This document shows, in pieces, positions 45,331-55,754 of a stretch of DNA of 64,000 bases. The translations under genes and the position numbers were made by a program. Below the pieces are notes generated by a model. That model was not told the DNA's origin. It was given only the letters and a program-made list of their open reading frames with translations, and made no database searches. Position 1 is the stretch's first letter. Every line of letters begins with the position of its first letter. Source of the DNA: Thermovibrio ammonificans HB-1 (lineage in GTDB: Bacteria > Aquificota > Aquificia > Desulfurobacteriales > Desulfurobacteriaceae); assembly GCF_000185805.1 (NCBI RefSeq), contig NC_014926.1, forward strand, positions 200,418-264,417. The letters run 5' to 3'.

Positions 45331-45609
45331 ATGGGCCGCTCACTGAAGAAGGGTCCCTACGTGAACCCTAAGATACTGAAGAAAGTTCGTAAGATGAACG
45401 AAACCGGCGAGAAGAAGGTTATAAAGGTGTGGGATAGGGCCTGCACAATCGTTCCCGAGTTTATCGGCCACACCTTTGCCGTTTACAACGGCCAGAAGTT
45501 CATTCCCGTTTACGTAACCGAGCAGATGGTAGGCCACAGGCTCGGTGAGTTCTCCCTTACGAGAACGTTTCGCGGCCATGCAGGCCAGAAAGTAGCCAAG
45601 AAGAAGTAA
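45331..45609 (+). CDS. rpsS: 30S ribosomal protein S19
   Basis: A 92-residue protein of the 30S head. [48 protein letters not shown] and [18 protein letters not shown] are typical; family members usually have SRAS or SRRS where this has DRAC. Confidence 0.97.
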   Translation: MGRSLKKGPYVNPKILKKVRKMNETGEKKVIKVWDRACTIVPEFIGHTFAVYNGQKFIPVYVTEQMVGHRLGEFSLTRTFRGHAGQKVAKKK

Positions 45610-45622
45610 GGAGAGGTAGACC

Positions 45623-46021
45623 ATGGCGGTTGAGCAGAGAGACTACTATCAGGCAGGTGAAAGGGGGATTGCAACCCCGGAAGAGGCAAGGGCTATATGG
45701 AGAAGAGCCCGTATGTCTGCCTCTAAGGTAAGGCTCGTGATAGACCTCATAAGAGGAAAGCAGGTAGACCAGGCCCTTGCCATCCTTCAGAACACCCCGA
45801 AGAAAGCAGCCCGTATGATTGAAAAGGTTTTAAAGAGCGCCATAGCCAACGCAGAGCAGAAAGGGTTAAACCCGGAAGAGCTTGTAGTTAGAAGGGCTTA
45901 CGTAGATGAAGGCCCCACTATGAAGAGGGTGAGGCCGAGGGCTATGGGAAGGGCCAATATCAGGCGCAGGAGAACCTGCCACATAACCGTTGTGGTAGGA
46001 AAGCCTGAGGCTAAAAAGTAA
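45623..46021 (+). CDS. rplV: 50S ribosomal protein L22
   Basis: A 132-residue protein with a beta-hairpin in the exit tunnel. [27 protein letters not shown] and the hairpin segment [20 protein letters not shown] define it. About 20 extra residues precede the core at the N-terminus ([23 protein letters not shown]). Confidence 0.96.
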   Translation: MAVEQRDYYQAGERGIATPEEARAIWRRARMSASKVRLVIDLIRGKQVDQALAILQNTPKKAARMIEKVLKSAIANAEQKGLNPEELVVRRAYVDEGPTMKRVRPRAMGRANIRRRRTCHITVVVGKPEAKK

Positions 46022-46040
46022 CTGATTGTGGAGGTAAACC

Positions 46041-46739
46041 TTGGGACAGAAAGTTCATCCTGTAGGATTTAGACTGGGAATCACAAAAGACTGGGAGTCT
46101 AAGTGGGTAACGAAGAAGAAGGGTGAGTACGTTCACAACCTTCACGAAGACCTTAAAATCCGCGACCTTATAAAGAAGAAGTACTACCACGCCGGTATAG
46201 CCCGTATCGACATCGAGAGGACTCCCGAGAGGATAAACATAAGGATATGGGCTGCACGTCCCGGTTTGCTTATTGCGAGGAAAGGGGCGGAGGTAAAGGC
46301 CCTTAGGCGTTTCCTCGAAGAGCTTACCGGCAAGAACGTTTACATTAACATCGAAGAGGTTAAGTACCCTCAGCTCAACGCTCAGCTCGTTGCTGAGAAC
46401 GTTGCTCAGCAGCTAGAGCGCCGTGTGGCGTTCAGGCGGGCTATGAAGAGGGTTATTGCAGATGCCATGAAGGCCGGCGCCAAGGGAATCAAGGTGATGT
46501 GTGCCGGAAGGCTCGGCGGTGCCGACATGGCCCGTAAGGAGTGGTACAGGGAGGGAAGGGTGCCCTTGCAGACGATTCGTGCCGACATAGATTACGGCAC
46601 TGCAATTGCCAAGACCAAGTACGGTGTTATCGGCGTAAAGGTTTGGATTTACAAGGGCGACGTTTACAAGGACGAAACCGAAGAGCTTCTCAAAAAGATT
46701 GAGAAAGAAGTAAAACAAGAGATGGCGAGAGGTGAGTAG
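46041..46739 (+). CDS. rpsC: 30S ribosomal protein S3
   Basis: A 232-residue protein at the mRNA entry channel. [21 protein letters not shown], a KH domain ([25 protein letters not shown]) and the C-terminal domain with [24 protein letters not shown] are present. Start is TTG. mRNA helicase activity of the ribosome involves S3 with S4 and S5. Confidence 0.97.
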   Translation: MGQKVHPVGFRLGITKDWESKWVTKKKGEYVHNLHEDLKIRDLIKKKYYHAGIARIDIERTPERINIRIWAARPGLLIARKGAEVKALRRFLEELTGKNVYINIEEVKYPQLNAQLVAENVAQQLERRVAFRRAMKRVIADAMKAGAKGIKVMCAGRLGGADMARKEWYREGRVPLQTIRADIDYGTAIAKTKYGVIGVKVWIYKGDVYKDETEELLKKIEKEVKQEMARGE

Positions 46740-46741
46740 TC

Positions 46742-47170
46742 ATGTTAATGCCGAGGAGAACCAAGTACAGGAAGCAGCAGAGGGGTAGGCTTAAAGGAAA
46801 GTCCTACCGCGGAAACAGGCTCGCCTTTGGAGACTACGGAATTCAGGCCCTTGAGCCTCACTACGTTACAACAAACCAGATTGAGGCTGCAAGGGTTGCC
46901 ATAACCAGGACCATGAAAAGGGGCGGTAAGGTTTGGATTCGTATCTTCCCCGACAAACCTTACACCAAGAAGCCCCTTGAGACCCGTATGGGTAAGGGTA
47001 AGGGTAACGTAGAGACCTGGGTTGCCAAAGTCCTTCCCGGCAGGATAATGTTTGAAGTTGCCGGCGTTCCCGAAGATGTGGCCATGGAAGCTCTCAGGCT
47101 TGCAATACACAAGCTTCCCATGAAGTGTCGTATCGTTAAGAGGGAAGAAACCCAAGCGGAAGGGGAGTAA
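46742..47170 (+). CDS. rplP: 50S ribosomal protein L16
   Basis: A 142-residue protein organising the A-site region of 23S r[27 protein letters not shown] and [25 protein letters not shown] are characteristic. It starts 3 nt after rpsC. Confidence 0.98.
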   Translation: MLMPRRTKYRKQQRGRLKGKSYRGNRLAFGDYGIQALEPHYVTTNQIEAARVAITRTMKRGGKVWIRIFPDKPYTKKPLETRMGKGKGNVETWVAKVLPGRIMFEVAGVPEDVAMEALRLAIHKLPMKCRIVKREETQAEGE

Positions 47171-47173
47171 GTA

Positions 47174-47374
47174 ATGAAGAAGTACACAGAGGAGCTCAGA
47201 CAGAAGTCCACCGAGGAGCTTAAGAAGATGGTAGCCGAGCTTAAGGAGAAGCTCCTTAAGCTCAGGTTTAAGAACGCCTTCGGTCAACTCGATAACCCTA
47301 TGGAGATTCGTAAGACCAGGCGTCAGATAGCCCGCATTCTCACAATCCTCAGAGAGCGTGGCGTTAAGGCTTAA
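47174..47374 (+). CDS. rpmC: 50S ribosomal protein L29
   Basis: A 66-residue helical hairpin protein beside the tunnel exit. [27 protein letters not shown] and [18 protein letters not shown] fit the family. Starts 4 nt after rplP. Confidence 0.96.
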   Translation: MKKYTEELRQKSTEELKKMVAELKEKLLKLRFKNAFGQLDNPMEIRKTRRQIARILTILRERGVKA

Positions 47375-47385
47375 CGGAGGAGACT

Positions 47386-47679
47386 ATGGCAGAGACCAGA
47401 GTTAACAGGCGTAAGGTAAGGATAGGAGTTGTCGTTAGCGACAAAATGGACAAAACCGTTGTTGTCCGTGTAACCAGGGAGTTTCGTCACCCCCTCTACG
47501 GTAAGAGGGTTAAGAAGTCTAAAAAGTACATGGCACACGATGAGCTCAACCAGTGCCAGGTTGGAGACGTTGTAAAGATTATGGAGACCCGTCCCCTCTC
47601 CCGTCACAAGAGGTGGAGGGTCGTTGAGATTATCGAGAAGGCCAAGAAACTCGGTGAAACCACAGAGGAACAGGAGTAA
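47386..47679 (+). CDS. rpsQ: 30S ribosomal protein S17
   Basis: A 97-residue OB-fold primary rRNA binder. [42 protein letters not shown] and [20 protein letters not shown] are diagnostic. The C-terminus is slightly extended and acidic. Confidence 0.97.
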   Translation: MAETRVNRRKVRIGVVVSDKMDKTVVVRVTREFRHPLYGKRVKKSKKYMAHDELNQCQVGDVVKIMETRPLSRHKRWRVVEIIEKAKKLGETTEEQE

Positions 47680-47702
47680 ATCCTTACTAAAGGAGTGAGG
47701 CG

Positions 47703-48071
47703 ATGATTCAGGTTCAGACATACCTTAACGTGGCAGACAACACTGGAGCCAAAAAGGTCCAGTGTATCCGCGTTCTCGGCGGTTCAAACCGCAGGTACGC
47801 CTCCCTCGGTGACCAGATAGTTGTTACCGTTAAGGAGGCTGCTCCCAACGCTACCGCCAAAAAGGGAGAGGTTTACAGGGCGGTAGTTGTCAGGACTAAG
47901 AAAGAAGTGAGGCGTCCCGACGGAACTTACATCAAGTTCGACGACAACGCCTGCGTTCTCCTCAACAAGCAGGGAGAGCCGTTGGGAACTCGTATTCTCG
48001 GTCCGGTTGCAAGGGAGGCAAGGCAGAAAGGCTTCACCAAGATAACCACTCTTGCTCCTGAAGTTATTTAA
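47703..48071 (+). CDS. rplN: 50S ribosomal protein L14
   Basis: The 122-residue L14 contacts 16S rRNA at an intersubunit bridge. [27 protein letters not shown], then [27 protein letters not shown] are the signature. Confidence 0.98.
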   Translation: MIQVQTYLNVADNTGAKKVQCIRVLGGSNRRYASLGDQIVVTVKEAAPNATAKKGEVYRAVVVRTKKEVRRPDGTYIKFDDNACVLLNKQGEPLGTRILGPVAREARQKGFTKITTLAPEVI

Positions 48072-48083
48072 GGAGGGCTGCTA

Positions 48084-48440
48084 ATGGCTGCTAAGAAGAA
48101 GTTCAAGATAAAGGCCGGCGACAAGGTTATTGTTATCGCCGGTAAAGATAAGGGTAAAGTAGGTAAGGTTTTGAAGGTTCTCCCTGAGAAGGAGAGGGTG
48201 ATAGTTGAAGGTGTAAGAATCGTTAAGAAGCACGTTAGGCCCTCTCAAACCAACCCCGAGGGCGGCATCATAGAGAAAGAGGCCCCCATACACATCAGCA
48301 ACGTTATGCTTGTTGACCCCAAGACTGGCGAGCCCACAAGGGTTGGCATAAAGTTTGTAGACGGCAAAAAGGTTCGTTACGCTAAGAAGTCTGGAGAGAT
48401 TATTGACGAGATTAGCAAACCACAGAAGGCGGGTCGGTAA
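48084..48440 (+). CDS. rplX: 50S ribosomal protein L24
   Basis: A 118-residue KOW-domain assembly initiator. [36 protein letters not shown] and [32 protein letters not shown] are typical. It begins 12 nt after rplN. Confidence 0.97.
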   Translation: MAAKKKFKIKAGDKVIVIAGKDKGKVGKVLKVLPEKERVIVEGVRIVKKHVRPSQTNPEGGIIEKEAPIHISNVMLVDPKTGEPTRVGIKFVDGKKVRYAKKSGEIIDEISKPQKAGR

Positions 48441-48458
48441 TCCGCGTAGGGAGGTAGT

Positions 48459-49016
48459 ATGGCAGAGGAGAAGTACGTTCCGAGACTGAAGAAGAAGTAC
48501 AAAGAGGAAGTTATACCTGCACTTATGAAGAAGTTCGGCTACAAAAACGTTATGCAGGTGCCGAGAATAGAGAAGATTGTTGTTAACATGGGTGTGGGTG
48601 AGGCCGTTCAGAACATAAAGGAGCTTGAGAACGCCATGAACGACCTTGCCCTCATTACCGGTCAGAAGCCTTCCGTTAGGAGGGCAAAGCGTTCCGAGGC
48701 CGGCTTTAAGCTCCGTAAGGGAATGCCCATCGGAGCCAAAGTGACCCTCAGAAGGGACCGTATGTGGGATTTCCTTGACAGGCTCATCTCCATGGCCCTT
48801 CCGAGGGTTAGGGACTTTAAAGGGCTCTCTCCGAAGTCCTTTGACGGCCGCGGAAACTACAACTTCGGTCTTGAGGAGCAGACCGTTTTCCCCGAGATTG
48901 ACTACGACAAAGTTGACAAAATCCGTGGTATGAACATCACTATAGTTACAACTGCCGAAACCGACGAGGAGGCAAAAGCCCTCCTGGAGGCTCTCGGATT
49001 TCCGTTTAGGAAGTAA
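48459..49016 (+). CDS. rplE: 50S ribosomal protein L5
   Basis: A 185-residue 5S rRNA binder. [46 protein letters not shown] and [33 protein letters not shown] are diagnostic. Confidence 0.98.
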   Translation: MAEEKYVPRLKKKYKEEVIPALMKKFGYKNVMQVPRIEKIVVNMGVGEAVQNIKELENAMNDLALITGQKPSVRRAKRSEAGFKLRKGMPIGAKVTLRRDRMWDFLDRLISMALPRVRDFKGLSPKSFDGRGNYNFGLEEQTVFPEIDYDKVDKIRGMNITIVTTAETDEEAKALLEALGFPFRK

Positions 49017-49034
49017 CCCGAATAGGAGGCATTT

Positions 49035-49220
49035 ATGGCAAGGAAAGCTTTAATCGTAAAGGCTCAAAAGGAGCCGAAGTTCAAAGTAAGGAAGTACAAC
49101 CGCTGTCCCCTCTGCGGTCGTCCGAGGGGTTACATAAGGGAATTTGGAATGTGCAGGCTTTGCTTTAGAACCCTTGCACTCCAAGGAAAAATTCCGGGCC
49201 TGAAGAAGGCCAGCTGGTAA
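49035..49220 (+). CDS. rpsN: 30S ribosomal protein S14, zinc-binding type
   Basis: The 61-residue short (type Z) S14 of the 30S head. CPLCGRP and CRLCF supply the four zinc-binding Cys; long, zinc-free S14 proteins lack these. No alternative S14 is present in the window. Confidence 0.97.
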   Translation: MARKALIVKAQKEPKFKVRKYNRCPLCGRPRGYIREFGMCRLCFRTLALQGKIPGLKKASW

Positions 49221-49246
49221 AAATTGGTTAGAGGGGTAGAGAAGCC

Positions 49247-49669
49247 ATGATGATGGATACTGTTGCCGATTTCCTCGCGAGGATTAGGAACGCGAACCTT
49301 GTTTACCACGAGACTGTAGAAGCTCCTTATTCTAAGGTTAACGAGGCCATAGCGAAAATCCTGAAAGAGGAAGGTTTTATAAAGGACTACGAGGTTATAG
49401 AGGTGCCCTTCAAGAGGGCCAAGAACCCTGAGAACAAGAAGAAGGTTATCAGGGTTCATATGAAGTACGGCCCCAATAAGGAGAGGGTCATCAACGAGAT
49501 TAAGAGGGTATCTAAGCCCGGTAGGCGTATTTACGTAGGTAAGGACGAGATACCCCTTGTAAAGGCAGGTCTCGGTGTTGCCATTCTCTCCACCAACAAG
49601 GGGATTATCCCCGGATACAAGGCCAGGAAGCTCGGCGTAGGTGGAGAGGTTCTCTGCTACGTCTGGTAA
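49247..49669 (+). CDS. rpsH: 30S ribosomal protein S8
   Basis: A 140-residue 16S central-domain binder and, in E. coli, translational repressor of the spc operon. [29 protein letters not shown] and the C-terminal [28 protein letters not shown] are diagnostic. Three consecutive ATG codons open the frame, so the exact start is uncertain by two residues. Confidence 0.97.
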   Translation: MMMDTVADFLARIRNANLVYHETVEAPYSKVNEAIAKILKEEGFIKDYEVIEVPFKRAKNPENKKKVIRVHMKYGPNKERVINEIKRVSKPGRRIYVGKDEIPLVKAGLGVAILSTNKGIIPGYKARKLGVGGEVLCYVW

Positions 49670-49694
49670 AAACAACTAAGCGAGGAGTGAGAAG

Positions 49695-50237
49695 ATGTCC
49701 AGGATAGGTAGGCTTCCCGTTGAGATACCGCAAGGAGTAACGGTAGAGGTTAAGCCCGGGAACCACGTTGTTGTTAAGGGCCCTAAGGGGCAACTCGAGT
49801 TTACCTTCAACCCGAAGTTAACAATTAAGGTTGAAGACAACAAGGTTATCGTTGAGAGGCCCAACGACGAGAAGCAGATGAAGGCCCTTCACGGAACCAC
49901 CAGGGCCATAATAAACAACATGGTTATCGGAGTTTCAAAAGGGTTTGAGAAGGTTCTTGAGGTTAAAGGTCTGGGTTACAGGGCCTTCGTTAAGGGTGAT
50001 ACTCTGGAGCTTCACCTTGGATTTTCCCACCCGGTTCTCTACAAGATTCCGGAGGGTATTCAGATTGAGGTCGACAGGGACAACAACATCTACGTTCGCG
50101 GTATAGATAAGCAGAAGGTAGGCCAGGTTGCGGCCGAAATCCGCTCCTTCAGGCCGCCTGAGCCTTACAAGGGTAAAGGTATCAGGTACAGGGGTGAGAG
50201 GATTATCCTCAAGGCCGGTAAGTCTGCTAAGAAGTAA
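49695..50237 (+). CDS. rplF: 50S ribosomal protein L6
   Basis: A 180-residue, two-domain protein near the factor-binding site. SRIGRLPVEIPQGVTVEV, VSKGFEKVLEVKGLGYRAFV and FRPPEPYKGKGIRYRGERI match the family. Confidence 0.98.
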   Translation: MSRIGRLPVEIPQGVTVEVKPGNHVVVKGPKGQLEFTFNPKLTIKVEDNKVIVERPNDEKQMKALHGTTRAIINNMVIGVSKGFEKVLEVKGLGYRAFVKGDTLELHLGFSHPVLYKIPEGIQIEVDRDNNIYVRGIDKQKVGQVAAEIRSFRPPEPYKGKGIRYRGERIILKAGKSAKK

Positions 50238-50255
50238 CCTTAAAGGGGTGAGAAG

Positions 50256-50621
50256 ATGGCTAAGTTAACAAGGCGTGAGAGAATTGCGAAGAAGCACAGA
50301 AGGGTTAGGAAAAAGGTATTCGGAACGCCCGAAAGGCCGAGGCTGGCGGTTTACAAGAGCTTGAAGCACATCTATGCACAGATTATTGACGATACAAAGG
50401 GTGTTACACTTGTTTCCGCCTCTACTCTCGACAAGGAAATCAGGCCGAGGATGCCCGAGCTTACCAAAACCGAAGAGGCCTTTGAGGTCGGTAAGCTTAT
50501 CGCGAAGCGTGCCCTTGAAAAGGGCATAAAGAAGGTAGTTTTTGACAGGGGCGGTTTCATCTACCACGGCCGTATTAAGGCCCTTGCCGAAGGTGCAAGG
50601 GAAGGCGGACTTGAATTCTAA
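50256..50621 (+). CDS. rplR: 50S ribosomal protein L18
   Basis: A 121-residue 5S rRNA binder. [41 protein letters not shown] and [29 protein letters not shown] are diagnostic. Confidence 0.98.
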   Translation: MAKLTRRERIAKKHRRVRKKVFGTPERPRLAVYKSLKHIYAQIIDDTKGVTLVSASTLDKEIRPRMPELTKTEEAFEVGKLIAKRALEKGIKKVVFDRGGFIYHGRIKALAEGAREGGLEF

Positions 50622-50630
50622 GGAGGTATC

Positions 50631-51188
50631 ATGGCGAAGAGGGTAAAACCTGACGGTTTAGAGCTTAAAGAGAGACTTGTTCACATTAACAGGAACGCTA
50701 AGGTTGTAACCGGCGGAAGGAAGTTCAGCTTTACCGCCTTCGTTGTTGTAGGCGACGGTAAAGGCGTTGTCGGTTTTGGAAGGGGTAAAGCTGCAGAGGT
50801 TCCAGACGCTATAAGGAAGGCCACTGAAGATGCCAAGAAGAACCTTATAAAGGTTCCCGTTGTAGACGGAACCATTCCCTTCGAGGTTGAGGCCAAGTTC
50901 GGCGGCTCCAAGGTTATTATGAGGCCGGCCGCTCCCGGTACCGGAGTTATTGCGTCTGCTCCGGTTCGTGCCGTTCTTGAGTCTGCCGGCGTAACCGACA
51001 TTCTCACAAAGGTTATAGGCTCTACAAACCCCCACACGGTTGTTAGGGCTGTTCTCAAAGGCCTTGAGCAACTTAAGACTCCCGAGGAGTTTGCCAAGCT
51101 CCGCGGAGTTCCCGTTGAGGAGCTTCGCAGGCGCTGGAAGCTTCCGGGCCGCAAAGTAACAAAAGAAGGTGAGATTATCAGGAGGTAA
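50631..51188 (+). CDS. rpsE: 30S ribosomal protein S5
   Basis: A 185-residue decoding-fidelity protein. [44 protein letters not shown] is the dsRNA-binding-like N-terminal domain; the C-terminal domain carries [19 protein letters not shown] and [18 protein letters not shown]. Confidence 0.98.
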   Translation: MAKRVKPDGLELKERLVHINRNAKVVTGGRKFSFTAFVVVGDGKGVVGFGRGKAAEVPDAIRKATEDAKKNLIKVPVVDGTIPFEVEAKFGGSKVIMRPAAPGTGVIASAPVRAVLESAGVTDILTKVIGSTNPHTVVRAVLKGLEQLKTPEEFAKLRGVPVEELRRRWKLPGRKVTKEGEIIRR

Positions 51189-51190
51189 CA

Positions 51191-51376
51191 ATGGCTAAGG
51201 TTAAGATAACGCTCGTTCGCGGCCTTGCCGGTAAGAGCAAGAGGAAGAAGGCAACTCTCGAAGCTCTCGGCCTCAGGAAGAGAGGAGCTTCCACCGTTAA
51301 GGAGCTGAATCCCGCAATTGAGGGAATGATTGAGAAAGTTAAAGAACTCGTAAAAGTAGAACCTGTGGAGGAGTAA
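51191..51376 (+). CDS. rpmD: 50S ribosomal protein L30
   Basis: The 61-residue bacterial L30. [29 protein letters not shown] and [16 protein letters not shown] fit the family. It is tightly packed between rpsE and rplO with 2- and 1-nt gaps. Confidence 0.95.
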   Translation: MAKVKITLVRGLAGKSKRKKATLEALGLRKRGASTVKELNPAIEGMIEKVKELVKVEPVEE

Positions 51377-51377
51377 A

Positions 51378-51836
51378 ATGGGACTTGGACTGAATAACCT
51401 TAAGCCCAACCCTGGAGCTGTCCGTGAGAAGAAGCGTGTAGGTAGGGGTCACGGCTCTGGCCACGGTAAAACCTCCGGAAGGGGACAGAAGGGTCAGAAG
51501 GCCCGCTCCGGATGGAAGGGCGGAACCAGGCCCGGATTTGAAGGTGGCCAGACTCCCCTTTACATGCGCTTTCCCAAGCGCGGCTTTTCCAACGCTCCCT
51601 TTAAGAAGGAGTACGCCGTTGTTAACGTAAGGGACCTCCAGGAGCGCTTCGAAGAGGGAACCGAAGTTACCCCTGAACTTTTAAAGCAGGTTGGCCTTGT
51701 AAAAAGGAACCTTCCCGTTAAGGTTCTCGGGGACGGAGAGCTCACCAAGAAGCTGGTAGTTAAGGCCCACAAGTTCTCCGAATCTGCTAAGCGTAAAATT
51801 GAGGAGGCGGGAGGCTCCTGGGAAGAGATAGCCTAA
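51378..51836 (+). CDS. rplO: 50S ribosomal protein L15
   Basis: A 152-residue late-assembly protein. [41 protein letters not shown] is its extended Gly/Arg N-terminal tail, and the globular end contains [26 protein letters not shown]. Confidence 0.98.
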   Translation: MGLGLNNLKPNPGAVREKKRVGRGHGSGHGKTSGRGQKGQKARSGWKGGTRPGFEGGQTPLYMRFPKRGFSNAPFKKEYAVVNVRDLQERFEEGTEVTPELLKQVGLVKRNLPVKVLGDGELTKKLVVKAHKFSESAKRKIEEAGGSWEEIA

Positions 51837-51847
51837 GGAGAAGGTAA

Positions 51848-53182
51848 ATGAACCTTTCCAAAATATTTGCCAACGTTACGGCGGTTCCTGAGCTCAGGAG
51901 GAGATTCCTCTTTACCTTAGCGCTCCTGGCCGTTTTCCGGCTGGGAGCCCATATTCCCGTCCCCGGTATAAACGTTGAAGCCCTTGTAGACTTCTTCCAA
52001 AGGGCCCAGGGGACCGTTTTCGGCATGATGGACATCTTCTCCGGAGGGGCCCTGAGGAAACTCACCATCTTTGCCCTCGGCGTTATGCCCTACATCAGCT
52101 CCTCCATCATCATGCAGCTTCTCACTGTAGCCATTCCCTCTATAGAGAAACTTGCGAAAGAGGAAGGGGAGTACGGCAGGAGGAAAATCAACCAGTACAC
52201 CCGCTACGGTGCGGTTCTCCTTGCCTTCATTCAGGCCCTCGGAATAGCGATAGGCCTTGAGAGCATGACGAGCCCTACGGGCGTTCCCATAGTTCCCAAC
52301 CCCGGCTTTACCTTCCTCTTCGTAACCGTTACCACCCTTACTGCCGGCTCAACTTTCCTGATGTGGCTCGGCGAGAAGATAACCGAAAAAGGTATCGGTA
52401 ACGGAATGTCTCTTTTGATTTTCGCCGGTATCGTTGCGAGCATCCCCTCTGCCGTTATAAGGGTGCTCACAATGGTGAAGAGCGGGGACATGTCCCTCTT
52501 TAAACTCCTGACGGTTGTGGCAATCATAGTCTTGATGATTGCCGCCATAGTTTACATTCAAGAGGCCGAAAGGAGAGTCCCCCTCCAGTATGCCCGGAGA
52601 ACAGTCGGCCGTCAGGCCGTAGGGCGCTACACCAGCTATCTTCCCATTAAACTCAACCCGGCCGGCGTTATTCCCATAATCTTTGCAGCCTCTATCCTGA
52701 TGTTCCCGGCAACCGTTGTTCGCTTCATTCACAACCCGATTGCCCAGTCAATCTATGAGGCCCTTCAGCCGGGAACTACGCTCTACCTGGTTGTTTACGG
52801 CGCTTTAATCTTCTTCTTCACCTATTTCTACACCGCAATAGTCTTCAACCCTGAAGAGATAGCCGAAAACCTCAACAAAGCCGGAGGCTTCATCCCCGGC
52901 GTTAGGGCGGGAACCGACACCGCCAAGTACCTCGACAGAATCGTATCGAGACTCACCTTTGCAGGGGCGGTCTTCCTGACGCTTGTGGCCTTAATTCCGA
53001 TGATTATCGTTCAGAAGATGAACCTGCCCTTTTACTTCGGCGGTACGGCCATCCTGATTGTTGTAGGTGTGGCCCTCGATACCCTCAAGAGGATGGAAGC
53101 TTTCGCCCTTATGCTCTCTTACGAAGGCTTCCTCGGAAGAAGACGGAGAAAGATGCGCTTGGGAGCAGGAGGTTCCAGATGA
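51848..53182 (+). CDS. secY: Protein translocase subunit SecY
   Basis: A 444-residue channel protein with ten membrane helices. GGALRKLTIFALGVMPYISSSIIMQLL, KLAKEEGEYGRRKINQYTRYGA and the C-terminal cytoplasmic loop MLSYEGFLGRRRRKMRLG are signatures. It forms SecYEG with SecE and SecG, which are not in this window. It overlaps adk by 4 nt. Confidence 0.98.
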   Translation: MNLSKIFANVTAVPELRRRFLFTLALLAVFRLGAHIPVPGINVEALVDFFQRAQGTVFGMMDIFSGGALRKLTIFALGVMPYISSSIIMQLLTVAIPSIEKLAKEEGEYGRRKINQYTRYGAVLLAFIQALGIAIGLESMTSPTGVPIVPNPGFTFLFVTVTTLTAGSTFLMWLGEKITEKGIGNGMSLLIFAGIVASIPSAVIRVLTMVKSGDMSLFKLLTVVAIIVLMIAAIVYIQEAERRVPLQYARRTVGRQAVGRYTSYLPIKLNPAGVIPIIFAASILMFPATVVRFIHNPIAQSIYEALQPGTTLYLVVYGALIFFFTYFYTAIVFNPEEIAENLNKAGGFIPGVRAGTDTAKYLDRIVSRLTFAGAVFLTLVALIPMIIVQKMNLPFYFGGTAILIVVGVALDTLKRMEAFALMLSYEGFLGRRRRKMRLGAGGSR

Positions 53183-53742
53183 TAAAAGTAGTCTTCTTAG
53201 GCCCTCCCGGAGCCGGAAAGGGAACTCAGGCCCAGAGGATTGCGGCCAAGTACGGCGTTCCCCACATATCTACCGGCGACATCCTGCGTGCCGCCGTTAA
53301 AGAGGGGACTGAGCTCGGAAAGCTTGCGAAAACTTACATGGACAGGGGAGAGCTCGTTCCCGACGACGTAATAATAGGTATCATCAGGGAGAGGCTATCC
53401 GAGCCCGACGTTAAAGAGAAGGGCTTTATCCTCGACGGTTTCCCCCGGACAATCGCCCAAGCCAAAGCCCTCGACCAGATGCTCGAAGAGCTCAACATGC
53501 CCCTCGACAGGGTAATCTACCTCAACGTAGACGATGAAGAGATTGTTAAACGCCTCCTTGCGAGGGGAAGGGAAGACGATACCGAAGAGGTTATAAGGAA
53601 GAGGCTAAAAGTTTACAGGGAGCAGACCGCTCCTCTTATAGACTACTACTCCGAAAAGTGCCTCCTTGTTGAGATTTACGGAGTGGGAGACATAGACGAG
53701 ATAACTGCCAAAATTGAAGAAGCTCTCGGGTTGAAGGGTTAA
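53179..53742 (+). CDS. adk: Adenylate kinase, short-LID form
   Basis: A 187-residue enzyme balancing AMP, ADP and ATP. The P-loop is GPPGAGKGTQ (7-16), the AMP-binding region STGDILRAAV, then GFILDGFPRTIAQA. After LLARGRED the LID is reduced to a few residues before EEVIRKRLKVY. The long zinc-binding or extended LID seen in many bacteria is therefore absent, as in short-type adenylate kinases. It lies between secY and map as in most spc operons. Confidence 0.96.
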   Translation: MIKVVFLGPPGAGKGTQAQRIAAKYGVPHISTGDILRAAVKEGTELGKLAKTYMDRGELVPDDVIIGIIRERLSEPDVKEKGFILDGFPRTIAQAKALDQMLEELNMPLDRVIYLNVDDEEIVKRLLARGREDDTEEVIRKRLKVYREQTAPLIDYYSEKCLLVEIYGVGDIDEITAKIEEALGLKG

Positions 53743-53744
53743 AG

Positions 53745-54515
53745 TTGAAGCGGACAAAGCACGGAATAATCCTTAAAACCCCCGAAGAGATAGCCAAGCT
53801 CCGAACGGCTGCTGCTACCACTATGGAGATTCTCCTTAAAATTGCGGAGAACGTGGCTCCGGGTATAACCGCCCTCGACATAGACAAGCTTGCAAGAAGC
53901 TACTGTAAGGAGTACGGCGTTAGGCCGGCCTTTCTCGGCTACGGGGGCTTCCCCGGAGCCATATGCGTCTCCGTGAACGAGGAGGTTGTCCACGGTCTCC
54001 CGACTAAAAACAAAGTCTTTAAGGAGGGGGACATAGTCTCCCTCGACTTCGGGGCAGTTGTTGACGGCTGGATAGGGGACGTGGCGGTAACTGTTCCCGT
54101 AGGTGAGGTCTCTCCCGTTGCCCAGAAGCTCATAGAGGTAACGGAGAAAGCGCTCTACAAGGGTATAGAGGCCGCTAAAGTGGGCGGCAAACTCATCGAT
54201 ATATCAAGGGCGATTCAGCGTTTTGTGGAGTCCCACGGATTTAACGTTACACGGGGGTATGCCGGTCACGGTATAGGGCGCTCCCTCCATGAGGAGCCCC
54301 AGATAACAAACTACGTTTTTAAAGGTTACCCCGACATAACTCTCGAGCCGGGCATGACGTTCGCAATTGAGCCTATGGTTAACGAGGGAACGGGTAAGGT
54401 GAAGGTGAAGCGTGATAGGTGGACCGTTGTAACCAGGGACGGGAAGCTGTCTGCCCATTTTGAGCACGATGTTGCTATTACAGATGAGGGGACTATAATT
54501 ATGTCCGCAATTTGA
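53745..54515 (+). CDS. map: Methionine aminopeptidase type I
   Basis: A 256-residue dinuclear metalloprotease removing initiator Met. The metal ligands are visible in [19 protein letters not shown] (two Asp), [14 protein letters not shown] (His), [10 protein letters not shown] (Glu) and [12 protein letters not shown] (Glu near the end is in DEG). Start is TTG, 2 nt after the adk stop. Confidence 0.97.
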   Translation: MKRTKHGIILKTPEEIAKLRTAAATTMEILLKIAENVAPGITALDIDKLARSYCKEYGVRPAFLGYGGFPGAICVSVNEEVVHGLPTKNKVFKEGDIVSLDFGAVVDGWIGDVAVTVPVGEVSPVAQKLIEVTEKALYKGIEAAKVGGKLIDISRAIQRFVESHGFNVTRGYAGHGIGRSLHEEPQITNYVFKGYPDITLEPGMTFAIEPMVNEGTGKVKVKRDRWTVVTRDGKLSAHFEHDVAITDEGTIIMSAI

Positions 54516-54550
54516 GGTTCCAGCTGGAACCCTTTAAGGGAGAGGCACTT

Positions 54551-54769
54551 ATGGCAAAGGAAAAAGGTATTCAGGTTGAAGGAAAGGTGGTTGAGGCCCT
54601 GCCCAACGCCTACTTCAAGGTAGAGCTCGATAACGGACATCAAGTTCTCGCCCACGCTTCGGGCAAAATGAGGGTTCACTTTATAAGGATTCTGCCAGGC
54701 GACCGTGTGGTCGTTGAGCTCAGTCCCTACGACCTTACAAGGGGGAGGATAGTTTACCGCAAAGGATAA
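54551..54769 (+). CDS. infA: Translation initiation factor IF-1
   Basis: The 72-residue OB-fold factor that occupies the 30S A site. Start is the ATG at 54551 ([25 protein letters not shown]); the in-frame extension to 54512 lies between the map stop and the ribosome site. [31 protein letters not shown] is diagnostic. Confidence 0.97.
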   Translation: MAKEKGIQVEGKVVEALPNAYFKVELDNGHQVLAHASGKMRVHFIRILPGDRVVVELSPYDLTRGRIVYRKG

Positions 54770-54827
54770 CCGTCCCTTTCCTAATACCGCGGCTGAAGGC
54801 ACGAAACACAAACAGGAGAGGTAGCAG

Positions 54828-54944
54828 ATGAAGGTAAGACCGTCTGTGAAGAAGATTTGCCCCAAGTGTAAGATTATCAGGCGTAAAGGGGTAGTTAGGG
54901 TTATCTGTGAGAACCCTAAGCACAAACAGAGACAAGGTAAGTAA
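54828..54944 (+). CDS. rpmJ: 50S ribosomal protein L36
   Basis: A 38-residue zinc-binding protein. It begins [20 protein letters not shown], with C11 and C14, followed by a third Cys (C27) and His32 in [10 protein letters not shown], so this is the zinc (C-plus) type. ATG follows GGAGAGG. It is the smallest coding gene in the cluster. Confidence 0.95.
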   Translation: MKVRPSVKKICPKCKIIRRKGVVRVICENPKHKQRQGK

Positions 54945-54955
54945 GGAGGAGAGCT

Positions 54956-55336
54956 GTGGCGAGGATTGCTGGAGTAGACATTCCAGACAACAAGAAGGTC
55001 CCCTATTCCCTTGCCTACATTTACGGAATCGGGATTAAGAGCGGCTTTAAAATCTGCGAAAAGGCCGGCGTAGACCCGGAAAAGAGGGTTAAGGACTTAA
55101 CCGAAGAGGAGATTGCCAAGATAAGGCGCATTATCGAGAACGAGTACAAGGTTGAAGGTGACCTCCGTAAAGAGATTGCAATGAACATCAAGCGCCTGAT
55201 TGAAATCGGCTGTTACCGTGGCGTTCGTCACAGGCTCGGCCTTCCCGTTCGCGGCCAGAGGACGAGGACAAACGCCAGAACGAGGAAGGGACCGAGGAAG
55301 ACGGTTGCCGGTAAGAAGAAGGCACCCAAGAAGTAA
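54956..55336 (+). CDS. rpsM: 30S ribosomal protein S13
   Basis: A 126-residue protein contacting tRNA and the 50S subunit. [63 protein letters not shown] is the typical basic tail. Start is GTG after AGGAGGAG. Confidence 0.98.
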   Translation: MARIAGVDIPDNKKVPYSLAYIYGIGIKSGFKICEKAGVDPEKRVKDLTEEEIAKIRRIIENEYKVEGDLRKEIAMNIKRLIEIGCYRGVRHRLGLPVRGQRTRTNARTRKGPRKTVAGKKKAPKK

Positions 55337-55352
55337 TTAAAGGAGGTTTTTG

Positions 55353-55742
55353 ATGGCTAAGGCCAAGAAGGGAAAGAAGAGGCAGAAGAGAACCGTTGGT
55401 TTCGCTATAGCGCACATTCAAACCTCTTTCAACAACACCATTATTACCTTTACCGATAAAGAGGGTAATACCCTCTGCTGGGAGAGCGGCGGAACCGTAG
55501 GATTTAAGGGAACGAGGAAGAGCACTCCTTACGCCGCTCAGCTTGCCGCTACAAAGGCGGCCCAAAGGGCCATGAAGGAGTTCGGCGTTAAGGACGTTGA
55601 AATAAGGATAAAGGGTAACGGCGGAGGAAGGGAAACCGCCATTAAGGCTATTGCAGCTGCCGGTTTAAACGTTAAGGTTATTAGGGACGTTACTCCCATT
55701 CCCCACGACGGCTGTAGGCCACCAAAAAGAAGAAGGGTTTAA
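55353..55742 (+). CDS. rpsK: 30S ribosomal protein S11
   Basis: A 129-residue platform protein. Start is the ATG at 55353, 7 nt after AGGAGG; a TTG 3 nt earlier is disregarded. [27 protein letters not shown] and [21 protein letters not shown] are diagnostic. Confidence 0.98.
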   Translation: MAKAKKGKKRQKRTVGFAIAHIQTSFNNTIITFTDKEGNTLCWESGGTVGFKGTRKSTPYAAQLAATKAAQRAMKEFGVKDVEIRIKGNGGGRETAIKAIAAAGLNVKVIRDVTPIPHDGCRPPKRRRV

Positions 55743-55754
55743 TGGAGGTAGTAG